From Acidobacteriaceae bacterium (lineage in GTDB: Bacteria > Acidobacteriota > Terriglobia > Terriglobales > SbA1), in assembly GCA_019237515.1 (NCBI GenBank), contig JAFAGX010000278.1:1-6600 (forward strand): a DNA stretch of 6,600 bases. The letters run 5' to 3'. Under the pieces are notes generated by a model that did not search any database, was not told the origin of the DNA, and saw only the letters and a list, made by a program, of their open reading frames with translations. Shown here piece by piece: positions 1-6,600 of the stretch. The first letter of the stretch is position 1. The number at the start of each line of letters is the position of its first letter. A program made the position numbers and the translations under genes.

Positions 1-1311
1 AAGGCCTACGGCACGACCAAAGAGGAAGAAAACCTCGAGACGGTCATGATGTCGATGTCGGAGATGGATGAGAATGACGTCGAACTTCAGTCCGAACAGC
101 AAGAAATGGGTCTGGCTGACCTGGAGCGTGCCGCCGACGAAGCTCCAATCGTGAAGTTGGTCAACCTCATCTTGAGCGACGCCGTGAAACGCGGCGCCAG
201 CGATATCCATCTTGAGCCTTACGAAAAAGAATTCCGCGTCCGCTTCCGCATTGACGGGGTGCTGCAAGGAATCATGACGCCGCCCATCAAGTTGAAGGAC
301 GCTATTACGTCGCGATTAAAGATCATGTCGAAGCTCGACATCAGCGAAAAGCGCCTGCCGCAAGACGGCCGCATCATGCTGAAGATGAATATTGGCGGAC
401 GCAAGAAGCAGCTCGATTTTCGTGTCAGCACGCTGCCCACGTTGTGGGGCGAGAAAATCGTGCTCCGGTTGCTCGATAAAGAGAACCTACGGCTGGACAT
501 GACCAAGCTGGGCTTTGAGCCCGAATCGCTCACCAAGTTTGAAAAAGCGATTCTGAAGCCTTACGGCATGGTGCTGGTAACTGGACCCACGGGATCCGGA
601 AAAACCAACACGCTTTACTCGTCAATTTCTCGTCTGAATCAGCCCGACACCAACATCATGACTGCCGAAGACCCGGTGGAATTTCAGTTGGCAGGGGTCA
701 ACCAGGTGCAGATGAAAGAGCAGATCGGGTTGAACTTCGCGGCTGCGCTGCGAGCTTTCTTGCGGCAAGACCCGAACATCATTCTGGTCGGCGAAATCCG
801 CGATTTTGAGACCGCTGAGATTGCGATCAAGGCGGCCCTTACCGGTCACCTGGTGCTGTCGACTCTGCATACCAACGGTGCGCCGGAAACCATTACCCGG
901 CTCATGAACATGGGTATCGAACCGTTCCTGGTGGCCACATCGGTGCACCTGATCTGTGCTCAACGACTGGTTCGACGGATCTGCAAGGACTGCACAGAGA
1001 CCGTCGATGTCCCCGTGCCCGCCCTTATTGACGAGGGTTTCACGCCCGAAGAGGCAAAGACCGTCAAGATCCAAAAGGGCAAAGGTTGCGCCACGTGCAA
1101 CAACACCGGCTACAAGGGGCGTGCGGGTCTCTATGAAGTTATGGAAGTCGACGACGAAATCAAGGAACTCGTACTGGTCGGCGCTTCCGCGGTCGAACTG
1201 AAGAAAAAAGCAATTGAACGCGGCATGATTACGCTCCGCCGTAGCGGTTTGATCAAGGTTGCGGCTGGAATCACAACGCTGGAGGAAGTGGCCCGCGAGA
1301 CTGTCAACTGA
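1..1311 (+). CDS. pilB: PilB, type IV pilus extension ATPase (5' end outside window)
   Basis: Assembly ATPase of the GspE/PilB secretion ATPase family, which forms a cytoplasmic hexamer under PilC and drives pilin polymerisation. The frame is open from base 1, so the N-terminal part, normally an MshEN-type domain, lies outside; 436 codons are visible of a usual total near 560-580. Counting codons from base 1, ASDIHLEP (codons 66-73) opens the N2 domain, Walker A GPTGSGKT is codons 195-202 (bases 583-606), the Walker B region ends in VGEIRD with the conserved Glu at codon 265, and the His box STLHTN has His at 290. Two CxxC pairs (Cys 328/331 and 363/366) form the zinc-binding tetracysteine motif of PilB and GspE proteins, which retraction ATPases lack. 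A type II secretion GspE is the alternative, but pilT and pilSR next door favour PilB. The ATG codons at 46 and 49 are internal, not starts. Confidence 0.95.
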   Translation, partial: KAYGTTKEEENLETVMMSMSEMDENDVELQSEQQEMGLADLERAADEAPIVKLVNLILSDAVKRGASDIHLEPYEKEFRVRFRIDGVLQGIMTPPIKLKDAITSRLKIMSKLDISEKRLPQDGRIMLKMNIGGRKKQLDFRVSTLPTLWGEKIVLRLLDKENLRLDMTKLGFEPESLTKFEKAILKPYGMVLVTGPTGSGKTNTLYSSISRLNQPDTNIMTAEDPVEFQLAGVNQVQMKEQIGLNFAAALRAFLRQDPNIILVGEIRDFETAEIAIKAALTGHLVLSTLHTNGAPETITRLMNMGIEPFLVATSVHLICAQRLVRRICKDCTETVDVPVPALIDEGFTPEEAKTVKIQKGKGCATCNNTGYKGRAGLYEVMEVDDEIKELVLVGASAVELKKKAIERGMITLRRSGLIKVAAGITTLEEVARETVN

Positions 1312-1344
1312 GCACAAGACGGCGGTTTAGCAGGAATTTTGAAA

Positions 1345-1356
1345 GAGGGAAAGGAA
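1345..1356 (+). promoter_or_regulatory. Ribosome binding site of pilT
   Basis: A purine-rich run, GAGGGAAAGGAA, ends four bases before the pilT ATG at 1361. It contains two overlapping Shine-Dalgarno candidates: GAGGGA (1345-1350), ten bases from the start, and AAGGA (1351-1355), five bases from it. It lies in the 49-base pilB-pilT gap, which otherwise shows no clear promoter or terminator, so pilB and pilT are probably co-transcribed. Confidence 0.7.
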
Positions 1357-1360
1357 GGAT

Positions 1361-2491
1361 ATGGCGCTCTCGTTAAGCGATCTGTTGAAACGAATGCTGG
1401 AGACCGGAGGCAGCGATCTTCACATCACAACGAATTCACCACCACAGATTCGAGTGCACGGGCATCTCGTGCCTTTGGACCTGCCGCAGTTGACGCCCGC
1501 CGAAACCAAGCAGCTGGCTTACAGCGTCATGACGGATTCGCAGAAGCATCGCTTCGAAGAAAACCTCGAACTGGACTTTTCATTCGGACTGAAGGGCTTG
1601 GCTCGCTTCCGTGCAAACGTCTTCAACCAGCGCGGCGCCACCTCGGCAGTGTTCCGCCTCATTCCTTTCGAGATCAAGTCGTTTGCGCAACTGGGGCTTC
1701 CGCCGGTCGTAACCAAGATGTGTGACAAGCCGCGTGGCCTGGTGCTGGTCACCGGTCCCACAGGATCGGGCAAGTCCACAACCCTGGCTGCGATGATCGA
1801 CAAGATCAACACTGAGCGCCATGACCACATTCTCACGATCGAAGACCCGATCGAATTCGTGCACATGAACAAGAATTGCGTGGTGAATCAGCGCGAATTG
1901 CACGCCGATACCAAGAGCTTTGCCGACGCATTGCGCGCTGCGCTTCGCGAGGACCCGGACGTGGTGCTCATCGGCGAAATGCGTGACCTGGAAACGATCG
2001 AGTCGGCATTGCGCATCGCGGAAACCGGCCACCTCACCTTCGGCACATTGCACACGAACTCGGCATCTTCCACCATCAACCGCATCATCGACGTGTTCCC
2101 GGCGCACCAACAGCCGCAGATTCGCGCACAGCTGTCGCTGGTGCTCGAAGGCATCATGTGTCAAGCTCTGCTGCCGCGCGCCGATGGCAAAGGACGGGTC
2201 ATGGTGATGGAAGTTCTGGTACCGAATGCCGCGGTCCGCAACCTGATCCGCGAGGACAAGATTCACCAGATTTATTCGTCGATGCAGTCCGGCCAAGACA
2301 AATTCGGAATGCAGACGTTCAACCAGTCTTTGGCGACAGCTTATTTCCAAAAGCAGATCACATTGGAAATGGCATTGTCGCGTTCCAGCAACCAGGATGA
2401 ATTGAACGAGATGATCAACCGCGGTGCGAGCCTGTTGGGACGTTCTCAATCCGGGGCCATGGCCAAGGGAGCGGCGCCAGGAAAGCACTGA
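1361..2491 (+). CDS. pilT: PilT, type IV pilus retraction ATPase
   Basis: Hexameric cytoplasmic ATPase that depolymerises the pilus and so powers twitching motility, surface sensing and DNA uptake. The 376-residue protein carries the full PilT signature: an N-terminal PAS-like domain with SDLHI near residue 19, Walker A GPTGSGKST at 132-140 with Lys138, an Asp box around TIEDPIEF, Walker B ending in LIGEMRD with catalytic Glu206, His box GTLHTNSA, and the C-terminal AAVRNLI (290-296), a close match to the AIRNLI motif needed for retraction in PilT. The tetracysteine zinc motif of PilB is absent, as expected. From memory, these positions are about two residues off those of Pseudomonas PilT, so the ATG start fits. 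The C-terminus has a short tail rich in Gly, Ala and Ser, longer than in the roughly 344-residue proteobacterial PilT. A PilU-type accessory ATPase is the alternative, but AAVRNLI favours PilT. Confidence 0.96.
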   Translation: MALSLSDLLKRMLETGGSDLHITTNSPPQIRVHGHLVPLDLPQLTPAETKQLAYSVMTDSQKHRFEENLELDFSFGLKGLARFRANVFNQRGATSAVFRLIPFEIKSFAQLGLPPVVTKMCDKPRGLVLVTGPTGSGKSTTLAAMIDKINTERHDHILTIEDPIEFVHMNKNCVVNQRELHADTKSFADALRAALREDPDVVLIGEMRDLETIESALRIAETGHLTFGTLHTNSASSTINRIIDVFPAHQQPQIRAQLSLVLEGIMCQALLPRADGKGRVMVMEVLVPNAAVRNLIREDKIHQIYSSMQSGQDKFGMQTFNQSLATAYFQKQITLEMALSRSSNQDELNEMINRGASLLGRSQSGAMAKGAAPGKH

Positions 2492-2514
2492 GCGGCAACG
2501 TAACTTTTGAGGTG

Positions 2515-2544
2515 TTGACACCAGAAATCAGCCTGGCGTGAACA
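2515..2544 (+). promoter_or_regulatory. Possible weak sigma-70 promoter before pilC
   Basis: The 79-base pilT-pilC gap contains a perfect -35 hexamer TTGACA at 2515-2520. At an 18-base spacing the best -10 is TGAACA (2539-2544), a poor match to TATAAT. An internal promoter for pilC is possible, but a chance hexamer is at least as likely. No terminator hairpin with a T-run is visible in this gap. Confidence 0.2.
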
Positions 2545-2560
2545 CATGTAAGCACTAAAG

Positions 2561-2566
2561 AGAGGG
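2561..2566 (+). promoter_or_regulatory. Ribosome binding site of pilC
   Basis: AGAGGG sits four bases before the ATG at 2571, which supports that start codon. Confidence 0.65.
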
Positions 2567-2570
2567 TCAC

Positions 2571-3779
2571 ATGCCAGTTTTCACATTTTCAGGAAAAACC
2601 GACGCCGGCGAGAAGGTTAACGGCGAACGCGCCGCGGCCAACAAGCAAGCCCTGGCGGCACAGTTGCGCCGCGAACGGATTACACCCGGAGCCATCCGAG
2701 AGAAAGGCAAAGAGTTCGCGCTGCCCACATTCGGCTCGGGCAAAGTCAAAGTTAAGGAAATCGCCATTTTCTTCCGGCAGTTCTCGGTCATGATCGACGC
2801 CGGCTTGCCGCTGGTTCAATGCCTGGAAATCCTGGCAGCGAATCAGGAGAACCAATCCTTTCAGAAGACCCTCACCGGCGTGCGGACCACCGTAGAAGGC
2901 GGATCAACCCTCGCCAATGCCATGCGGCAGTTTCCGAAAGTCTTCGATGACCTCACGACCAACATGATCGAGGCCGGCGAAACCGGCGGTATTCTCGACA
3001 TCATTCTGCAACGTCTGGCAATTTACGTTGAGAAGGCGGTGAAGCTGAAAGCAGCGGTGAAATCGGCCCTGATTTACCCCGTGTCGGTCGTAAGTCTGGC
3101 GTTCCTGATCGTGGGCGCGCTGCTGAAGTGGGTGGTGCCAATCTTTGCCAATCTCTTCGCCGGTCTCAACGTGGCTCTGCCTCTACCGACCCGAATCGTC
3201 ATTGGACTGAGCGCCTTTATCGGTCAGTTCTGGTGGTTCTTCATCGTGGGTATTGGCGGCTTAATTTTCGGTTTGAGGCAAATGCGCAAAAATCCCCAGG
3301 CCGCCTATTACATGGACTATGCGCTTTTGCAGATGCCTATCATCGGGATCCTTATGCGAAAAATTGCGGTGGCGCGCTTCACCCGAACGTTGGGCACACT
3401 GATCACTTCCGGTGTTCCTATTCTTGAAGGTTTGGCCATTACCGCTCGTACCAGCGGCAATAAAGTGTTGGAAGAAGCGTTGATGAAAGTGCGAAAAGCC
3501 ATCGAAGAAGGCCGCACAATCGTCGATCCACTGCGCGAGAGTGGTGTATTCCCCAACATGGTGACGCAGATGATCGGCGTCGGGGAAGCGACTGGCGCGA
3601 TGGATTCCATGCTGCAGAAAATCGCCGATTTCTACGAGGATGAAGTCGACGCATCGACCAAAGACATGCTCGCCCTACTCGAACCGGTGATCATCGGTTT
3701 GCTGGGCATCATGATCGGCGGCATCGTGATCTCGTTGTACATGCCGTTGTTCTCGATGATCGCCAAACTGGCCGGCTAA
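2571..3779 (+). CDS. pilC: PilC, type IV pilus inner-membrane platform protein
   Basis: GspF/PilC family polytopic membrane protein of 402 residues, the usual length. It is the platform that couples the PilB and PilT motors to pilin insertion or removal. After a short basic N-terminal cytoplasmic part, there are two repeated GspF domains. The first covers about residues 63-190, with FFRQFSVMIDAGLPL at 67-81 and EAGETGGILD at 134-143. The second covers about 266-392, with FTRTLGTLITSGVPIL at 270-285 and VGEATGAMDSML at 337-348. Hydrophobic segments at about 168-190, 208-236 and 370-397 match the three-helix topology of the family, with the cytoplasmic lobes between them. The start is supported by an adjacent Shine-Dalgarno sequence and by the family-typical beginning (MPVFTFSGKT). 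The gene follows pilT as in Myxococcus and Geobacter clusters. GspF of a type II secretion system is the alternative and is unlikely beside pilT. Confidence 0.95.
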   Translation: MPVFTFSGKTDAGEKVNGERAAANKQALAAQLRRERITPGAIREKGKEFALPTFGSGKVKVKEIAIFFRQFSVMIDAGLPLVQCLEILAANQENQSFQKTLTGVRTTVEGGSTLANAMRQFPKVFDDLTTNMIEAGETGGILDIILQRLAIYVEKAVKLKAAVKSALIYPVSVVSLAFLIVGALLKWVVPIFANLFAGLNVALPLPTRIVIGLSAFIGQFWWFFIVGIGGLIFGLRQMRKNPQAAYYMDYALLQMPIIGILMRKIAVARFTRTLGTLITSGVPILEGLAITARTSGNKVLEEALMKVRKAIEEGRTIVDPLRESGVFPNMVTQMIGVGEATGAMDSMLQKIADFYEDEVDASTKDMLALLEPVIIGLLGIMIGGIVISLYMPLFSMIAKLAG

Positions 3780-3785
3780 CGAAAG

Positions 3786-3859
3786 AGTAGCTGGTAGCTA
3801 GGGGCTAGTAGCTAGCATGTCGCGCTGCCGCCCTAGCCAGCTACCAGCTACTAGCTACT
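3786..3859. repeat. Inverted pair of degenerate 7-base repeats (hairpin) between pilC and pilS
   Basis: The left arm has four head-to-tail heptamers: TAGCTGG (3788-3794), TAGCTAG (3795-3801), GGGCTAG (3802-3808) and TAGCTAG (3809-3815). The right arm holds three in the opposite orientation, CCAGCTA (3837-3843), CCAGCTA (3844-3850) and CTAGCTA (3851-3857), preceded by a more degenerate stretch. Bases 3786-3799 can pair with 3846-3859 along 14 positions, with a single G-U pair, and the stem can continue imperfectly inwards around a GC-rich centre near 3817-3830. The element fills nearly the whole 85-base gap, from 6 bases after the pilC stop to 5 bases before the pilS ATG. It is not followed by a T-run, so it is not a typical intrinsic terminator. 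I recall similar TAGC-rich intergenic repeats in Acidobacteriota, but cannot verify this here. Its function is unknown; a REP-like dispersed element or mRNA hairpin are the main options. Confidence 0.85.
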
Positions 3860-3864
3860 GAAAA

Positions 3865-5559
3865 ATGCAATCCATTTTCGATGAGCGGCAATGGCTGGCG
3901 TGGTTGGTTAAGGTTCGTATCCTTATCCTGACATCTCTCTTGGGATTGCAGTTGGCGATTGCGCAACTGACGCCTGCCACCTTTCCTTTGCGCCTTTTTA
4001 TCACCGTTATCCTGCTGTGGTACACGATCTCTGTCTTCTACGCTCTGCTGCTGTCCTTCTGGCAGGAATATCGAGTCCAGTCACTGTTGCAAGTGCTCAC
4101 GGACATGGTGCTCGTGAGCCTGATGGTTTATGTAACCGGCGGTGTTGACAGCTCTTTCAATTTTCTTTATCCGCTGGTCATTATTGTGGCTTGCATTCTG
4201 CTGCCGAGAGTATGGGCCTATCTCACGGCAGCCCTGGCTTTCATTCTGTACGGAGCTGTCCTGGAACTGACTTACTTCGCGGTTATTCCGGCTTATTCGA
4301 CGGTGCACCTGGAGTTGAAGGCCCTGCAAGCCATCATCCTGATCAACCTGTTCGGGTATCTGGCGGTGGCTTATCTGGCCGGGCTGTTGGTCAGCAAGCT
4401 CCGCGAGGTTCACGTGGAGTTGGAGGACACCAGCGACGCCCTGGAGGATTTGCAGGCGCTTCACGAAAACATCATCCAATCCATCACGGAAGGATTGATT
4501 ACTACCGGCTTGGATGGGCACGTAAGCTTCGTGAACTCCGCCGCAGAGAAGCTGTTGGAAGCATCGCAAGTTGACTTGATCGGGAAACCCATTCAACGGC
4601 TTTTCCTGGATCCGCTGCCGCAGGTAGATCGTGACCGGGCACACGCTGAAGTGCGCCTGGTCTTGCCGAACGGTTTCCGCAAAACTTTTCGGGTATTGGT
4701 TTCGGCGCTGTCTGTGCCTGAGCGCAACACCTTGGGGTACGTGTACACGTTCGACGATCTCACCGAGGTCCGCCGGCTGGAACGCGAAATCCGCATGCAA
4801 GATCGTTTAGCTGCCGTGGGTAGACTGGCGGCCGCGATCGCCCACGAGATTCGCAATCCTCTGACTTCCATCGCCGGAGCCGTTCATCTTCTCACTGGTA
4901 TACCCGATCTGAGCGACGAACATCGGCAGTTGCTGCAGATCGTGACGCGGGAGTCGGAGCGGCTCAACGGCATCATCACGGATTTCCTCGCTTATTCGCG
5001 CGGCCGGCAATATCAGTTTCATAAAGTAAACCTGCTGCCTTTGCTGGAAGACACGCTGACACTTCTGGAACATCGTGTAGAAGCCGAACAACGAGCAATT
5101 CGCGTAGAACGCCGATTCAAAGTTCCCGAGGCCTGGAGCCTTGCGGATGGCGACAAGATCAAGCAGGTGTTCTGGAACTTCTGTGAAAATGCGGTTCGCG
5201 CCATGCCGAATGGTGGAACTCTGACCGCATCTGTTGAGCCCAGCGGAAATAGCTGGGAAATGAGCTTCGCCGATACTGGCCCCGGCATGAGTCCGCAGTT
5301 GATCGAAAAGGTTTTCGAGCCGTTCCAATCACAGTTTGAAGGAGGCACCGGTCTAGGGCTGGCGATTGTGTATCAAATCGTCCAGGCGCACGAAGGCAAG
5401 GTGTGGGCGCGTTCCAAGCCGGGACAGGGTTGCGTTTTCGTGTTGCGCCTCAGCCGTTTGGGCGCTGCCCAAGATTCCGCCACGACAGGTGACCGCTCGT
5501 CCGGGCTTACGCTGGTGAAATCAGCTACGGCAGTTTCAAGTGGAGGGCCGCGTGGCTAA
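3865..5559 (+). CDS. pilS: PilS, membrane sensor histidine kinase
   Basis: Sensor kinase of the PilS-PilR system, which controls pilin transcription; 564 residues. The N-terminal 180 residues hold six hydrophobic segments (about 17-34, 43-65, 78-92, 98-113, 117-141, 155-176), as in PilS. A short acidic, helical linker (about 178-200) leads to a PAS domain (about 198-306). The HisKA domain has the H-box [11 protein letters not shown], with His327 as the phosphate acceptor. The HATPase domain has the N-box NFCENA (Asn442), the G1 box DTGPGM (470-475), the F-box VFEPF (483-487) and the G2 box GGTGLGLA (493-500), so the kinase looks catalytically complete. About 35 residues follow the ATPase core as a tail rich in Ser, Thr and Gly. 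An in-frame TGA at 3859-3861 rules out a longer N-terminus. The ATG at 3865 has no Shine-Dalgarno sequence; TTG at 3904 is a less likely alternative. The symbol rests on topology and the pilBTC/pilR context; an NtrB-like or AtoS-like kinase is the fallback. Confidence 0.9.
   Translation: MQSIFDERQWLAWLVKVRILILTSLLGLQLAIAQLTPATFPLRLFITVILLWYTISVFYALLLSFWQEYRVQSLLQVLTDMVLVSLMVYVTGGVDSSFNFLYPLVIIVACILLPRVWAYLTAALAFILYGAVLELTYFAVIPAYSTVHLELKALQAIILINLFGYLAVAYLAGLLVSKLREVHVELEDTSDALEDLQALHENIIQSITEGLITTGLDGHVSFVNSAAEKLLEASQVDLIGKPIQRLFLDPLPQVDRDRAHAEVRLVLPNGFRKTFRVLVSALSVPERNTLGYVYTFDDLTEVRRLEREIRMQDRLAAVGRLAAAIAHEIRNPLTSIAGAVHLLTGIPDLSDEHRQLLQIVTRESERLNGIITDFLAYSRGRQYQFHKVNLLPLLEDTLTLLEHRVEAEQRAIRVERRFKVPEAWSLADGDKIKQVFWNFCENAVRAMPNGGTLTASVEPSGNSWEMSFADTGPGMSPQLIEKVFEPFQSQFEGGTGLGLAIVYQIVQAHEGKVWARSKPGQGCVFVLRLSRLGAAQDSATTGDRSSGLTLVKSATAVSSGGPRG
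5542..5547 (+). promoter_or_regulatory. Ribosome binding site that sets the GTG start of pilR
   Basis: GGAGGG lies within the 3' end of pilS, five bases before GTG at 5553. It is the best Shine-Dalgarno match among the gene starts here and decides for the GTG over any later ATG. The GTG start also places the response-regulator domain at its expected N-terminus. Confidence 0.8.
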
Positions 5560-6600
5560 TGTTCTTATCTGCGACGACGAGCGCTCTATCTGTGAAATGC
5601 TGGACATCGCCTTAAGGCGCGAAGGCCACAAAGTCGAGACCGTCAATTCCGGTGACTTGGCGAAACGCAAACTCGACGGCGCTTTGTACGACGTGGTGAT
5701 TACTGACATAAAAATGCCACGCACCAATGGCATTGAAGTGTTAAGGCATGCTCATCAAGTATCACCGGATTCTGCGGTGATCCTCATTACCGCTGTCGAC
5801 GATTATGAAGCAGCCGTCGAGGCGGTTAAAGCCGGCGGTGCGACCGACTACATCAGCAAGTCTCCTGGGCTGGTCGACGAAATTAAGCTTGCCATCAAGC
5901 GGGCGCTGGAGAAGATCGCCCTGCATCGCCAGAACTTCGCATTTAAACGCGATGCCGCCAGTCGCAACTCTCTGGACAATATTGTGGGCGTCAGCGCGGC
6001 CATGGAAGCTCTCAAGCAAACCATCCGCACGGTGGCATCGACGCAAAGTACGGTACTGATCTATGGCGAAAGCGGAACCGGCAAAGAACTCGTGGCTCGC
6101 GCGGTGCATGCGTGTTCTCCTCGGGCCGGCGAGCCATTTGTATCCATCAACTGCGGAGCTTTTCCCGAAACATTGCTGGAAAGCGAATTGTTCGGCTACA
6201 TGAAAGGCGCTTTCACCGGGGCGAACCAGAACAAGCGGGGGCTATTCGAAGTCGCTGATCAGGGCACGATCTTCCTCGATGAAATCGCCGAAATGGCATT
6301 GACCATGCAAGTCAAGCTGCTTCGGGTCCTGCAGGAGCGTTGCGTGCGCCCGGTTGGTGGAACTGACGAAATTGCCATTGATGTGCGCGTAATTGCCGCC
6401 ACGAATCGGGACCTCGATAAACAAGTCGCCGAGCACACCTTTCGCGAGGATCTCTATTACCGCTTGAATGTGATTCCGATTACGGTGCCGCCGCTGCGTA
6501 ACCGGCGAGAAGACATTCCTCTCCTGGTCAATCACTTCCTGAAGAAATATGTGCCAGCAGCGGGGAAGAGCATTGTCCGCGTCAATGAAGCATCTATGCA
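5553..6600 (+). CDS. pilR: PilR, NtrC-type sigma-54 response regulator (3' end outside window)
   Basis: Partner of PilS and predicted activator of sigma-54-dependent pilin transcription. It starts with GTG, overlaps the end of pilS by seven bases and runs off the right edge after 349 codons. The receiver domain (about residues 3-120) has the acidic pair Asp8/Asp9, phospho-acceptor Asp52 (in TDIKMP), Thr80 and Lys103. The AAA+ domain (from about 143) has Walker A GESGTGKE (172-179), the sigma-54 contact loop GAFTGA (219-224), Walker B TIFLDE (239-244), sensor I around AATNRD (282-287) and arginine-finger candidates Arg298 and Arg304 in [10 protein letters not shown]. The end of the AAA+ domain and the expected Fis-type DNA-binding domain are missing only because the window stops. 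One oddity: Lys103 is followed by Ser-Pro-Gly instead of the common Pro-Phe or Pro-x. Catalytic and sigma-54 contact motifs are intact. The family is certain; the name PilR rests on the neighbours. Confidence 0.93.

Noticed and set aside
622..1317. 231-codon open frame on the minus strand opposite pilB
   Set aside because: It lies fully antisense to a gene with all PilB motifs, its protein has no recognisable domain, and such frames are common opposite codon-biased GC-rich genes.
1339..1725. 128-codon open frame on the + strand starting just before pilT
   Set aside because: It overlaps pilT in another frame, has no recognisable domain, and the nearby Shine-Dalgarno sequence serves the pilT ATG.
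1580..2521. 313-codon open frame on the minus strand opposite pilT
   Set aside because: Antisense shadow of pilT; the translation is rich in His, Arg and Gln with no motif, and there is no independent support.
1..3779. Type II secretion (gspE-gspF) instead of type IV pilus
   Set aside because: GspE and GspF resemble PilB and PilC, but a complete retraction ATPase with the AAVRNLI motif lies between them and pilSR follows, which fits type IV pili only.
3786..3859. Rho-independent terminator after pilC
   Set aside because: The stem is strong but is followed by GAAAAATG, with no T-run, and the reverse side has only a short CTTTC. It may affect mRNA, but it does not meet the intrinsic terminator pattern.
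3786..3859. CRISPR-like array or integron attC site
   Set aside because: The units are 7 bases with no spacers, and the arms lack the attC core site (GTTRRRY) layout; no cas or integrase gene is nearby.
4081..4800. 239-codon open frame on the minus strand opposite pilS
   Set aside because: Antisense to the membrane and PAS regions of PilS; low-complexity Gln/His-rich translation without any domain.

Overview
This window holds a type IV pilus (T4P) motor and regulation cluster, with all genes on the + strand: the 3' part of pilB (1-1311), pilT (1361-2491), pilC (2571-3779), pilS (3865-5559) and the 5' part of pilR (5553 to the right edge). Both end genes are cut by the window. I see no RNA gene, transposase, CRISPR array or phage gene. 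Coding density is high; the only non-coding stretches are gaps of 49, 79 and 85 bases.

Organism: the composition is moderately GC-rich, and the order pilB-pilT-pilC-pilS-pilR matches the T4P clusters of Myxococcus and Geobacter, where pilA follows. The gap between pilC and pilS is filled by degenerate 7-base TAGCTAG-type repeats arranged as an inverted pair. I associate such intergenic repeats with Acidobacteriota (Koribacter-like genomes), so a soil or sediment acidobacterium is my best guess. That rests on memory and general protein character, not on a search; a deltaproteobacterial-grade lineage is the main alternative.

How the genes work together: PilB is the hexameric ATPase that powers pilin polymerisation, PilT is the opposing ATPase that powers retraction, and PilC is the inner-membrane platform both engage. 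PilS is a six-helix membrane histidine kinase with PAS, HisKA and HATPase domains. PilR is its NtrC-type partner, which with sigma-54 RNA polymerase would activate pilin transcription. pilT and pilC each have their own Shine-Dalgarno sequence. pilR starts with GTG inside the end of pilS, so the two are probably translationally coupled.

The most unusual item is the 74-base heptamer inverted repeat at 3786-3859. It ends five bases before the pilS start codon and occupies the place where a ribosome binding site should be. Apart from this, the region is an ordinary T4P cluster, and I found no evidence for an undescribed multi-gene system.
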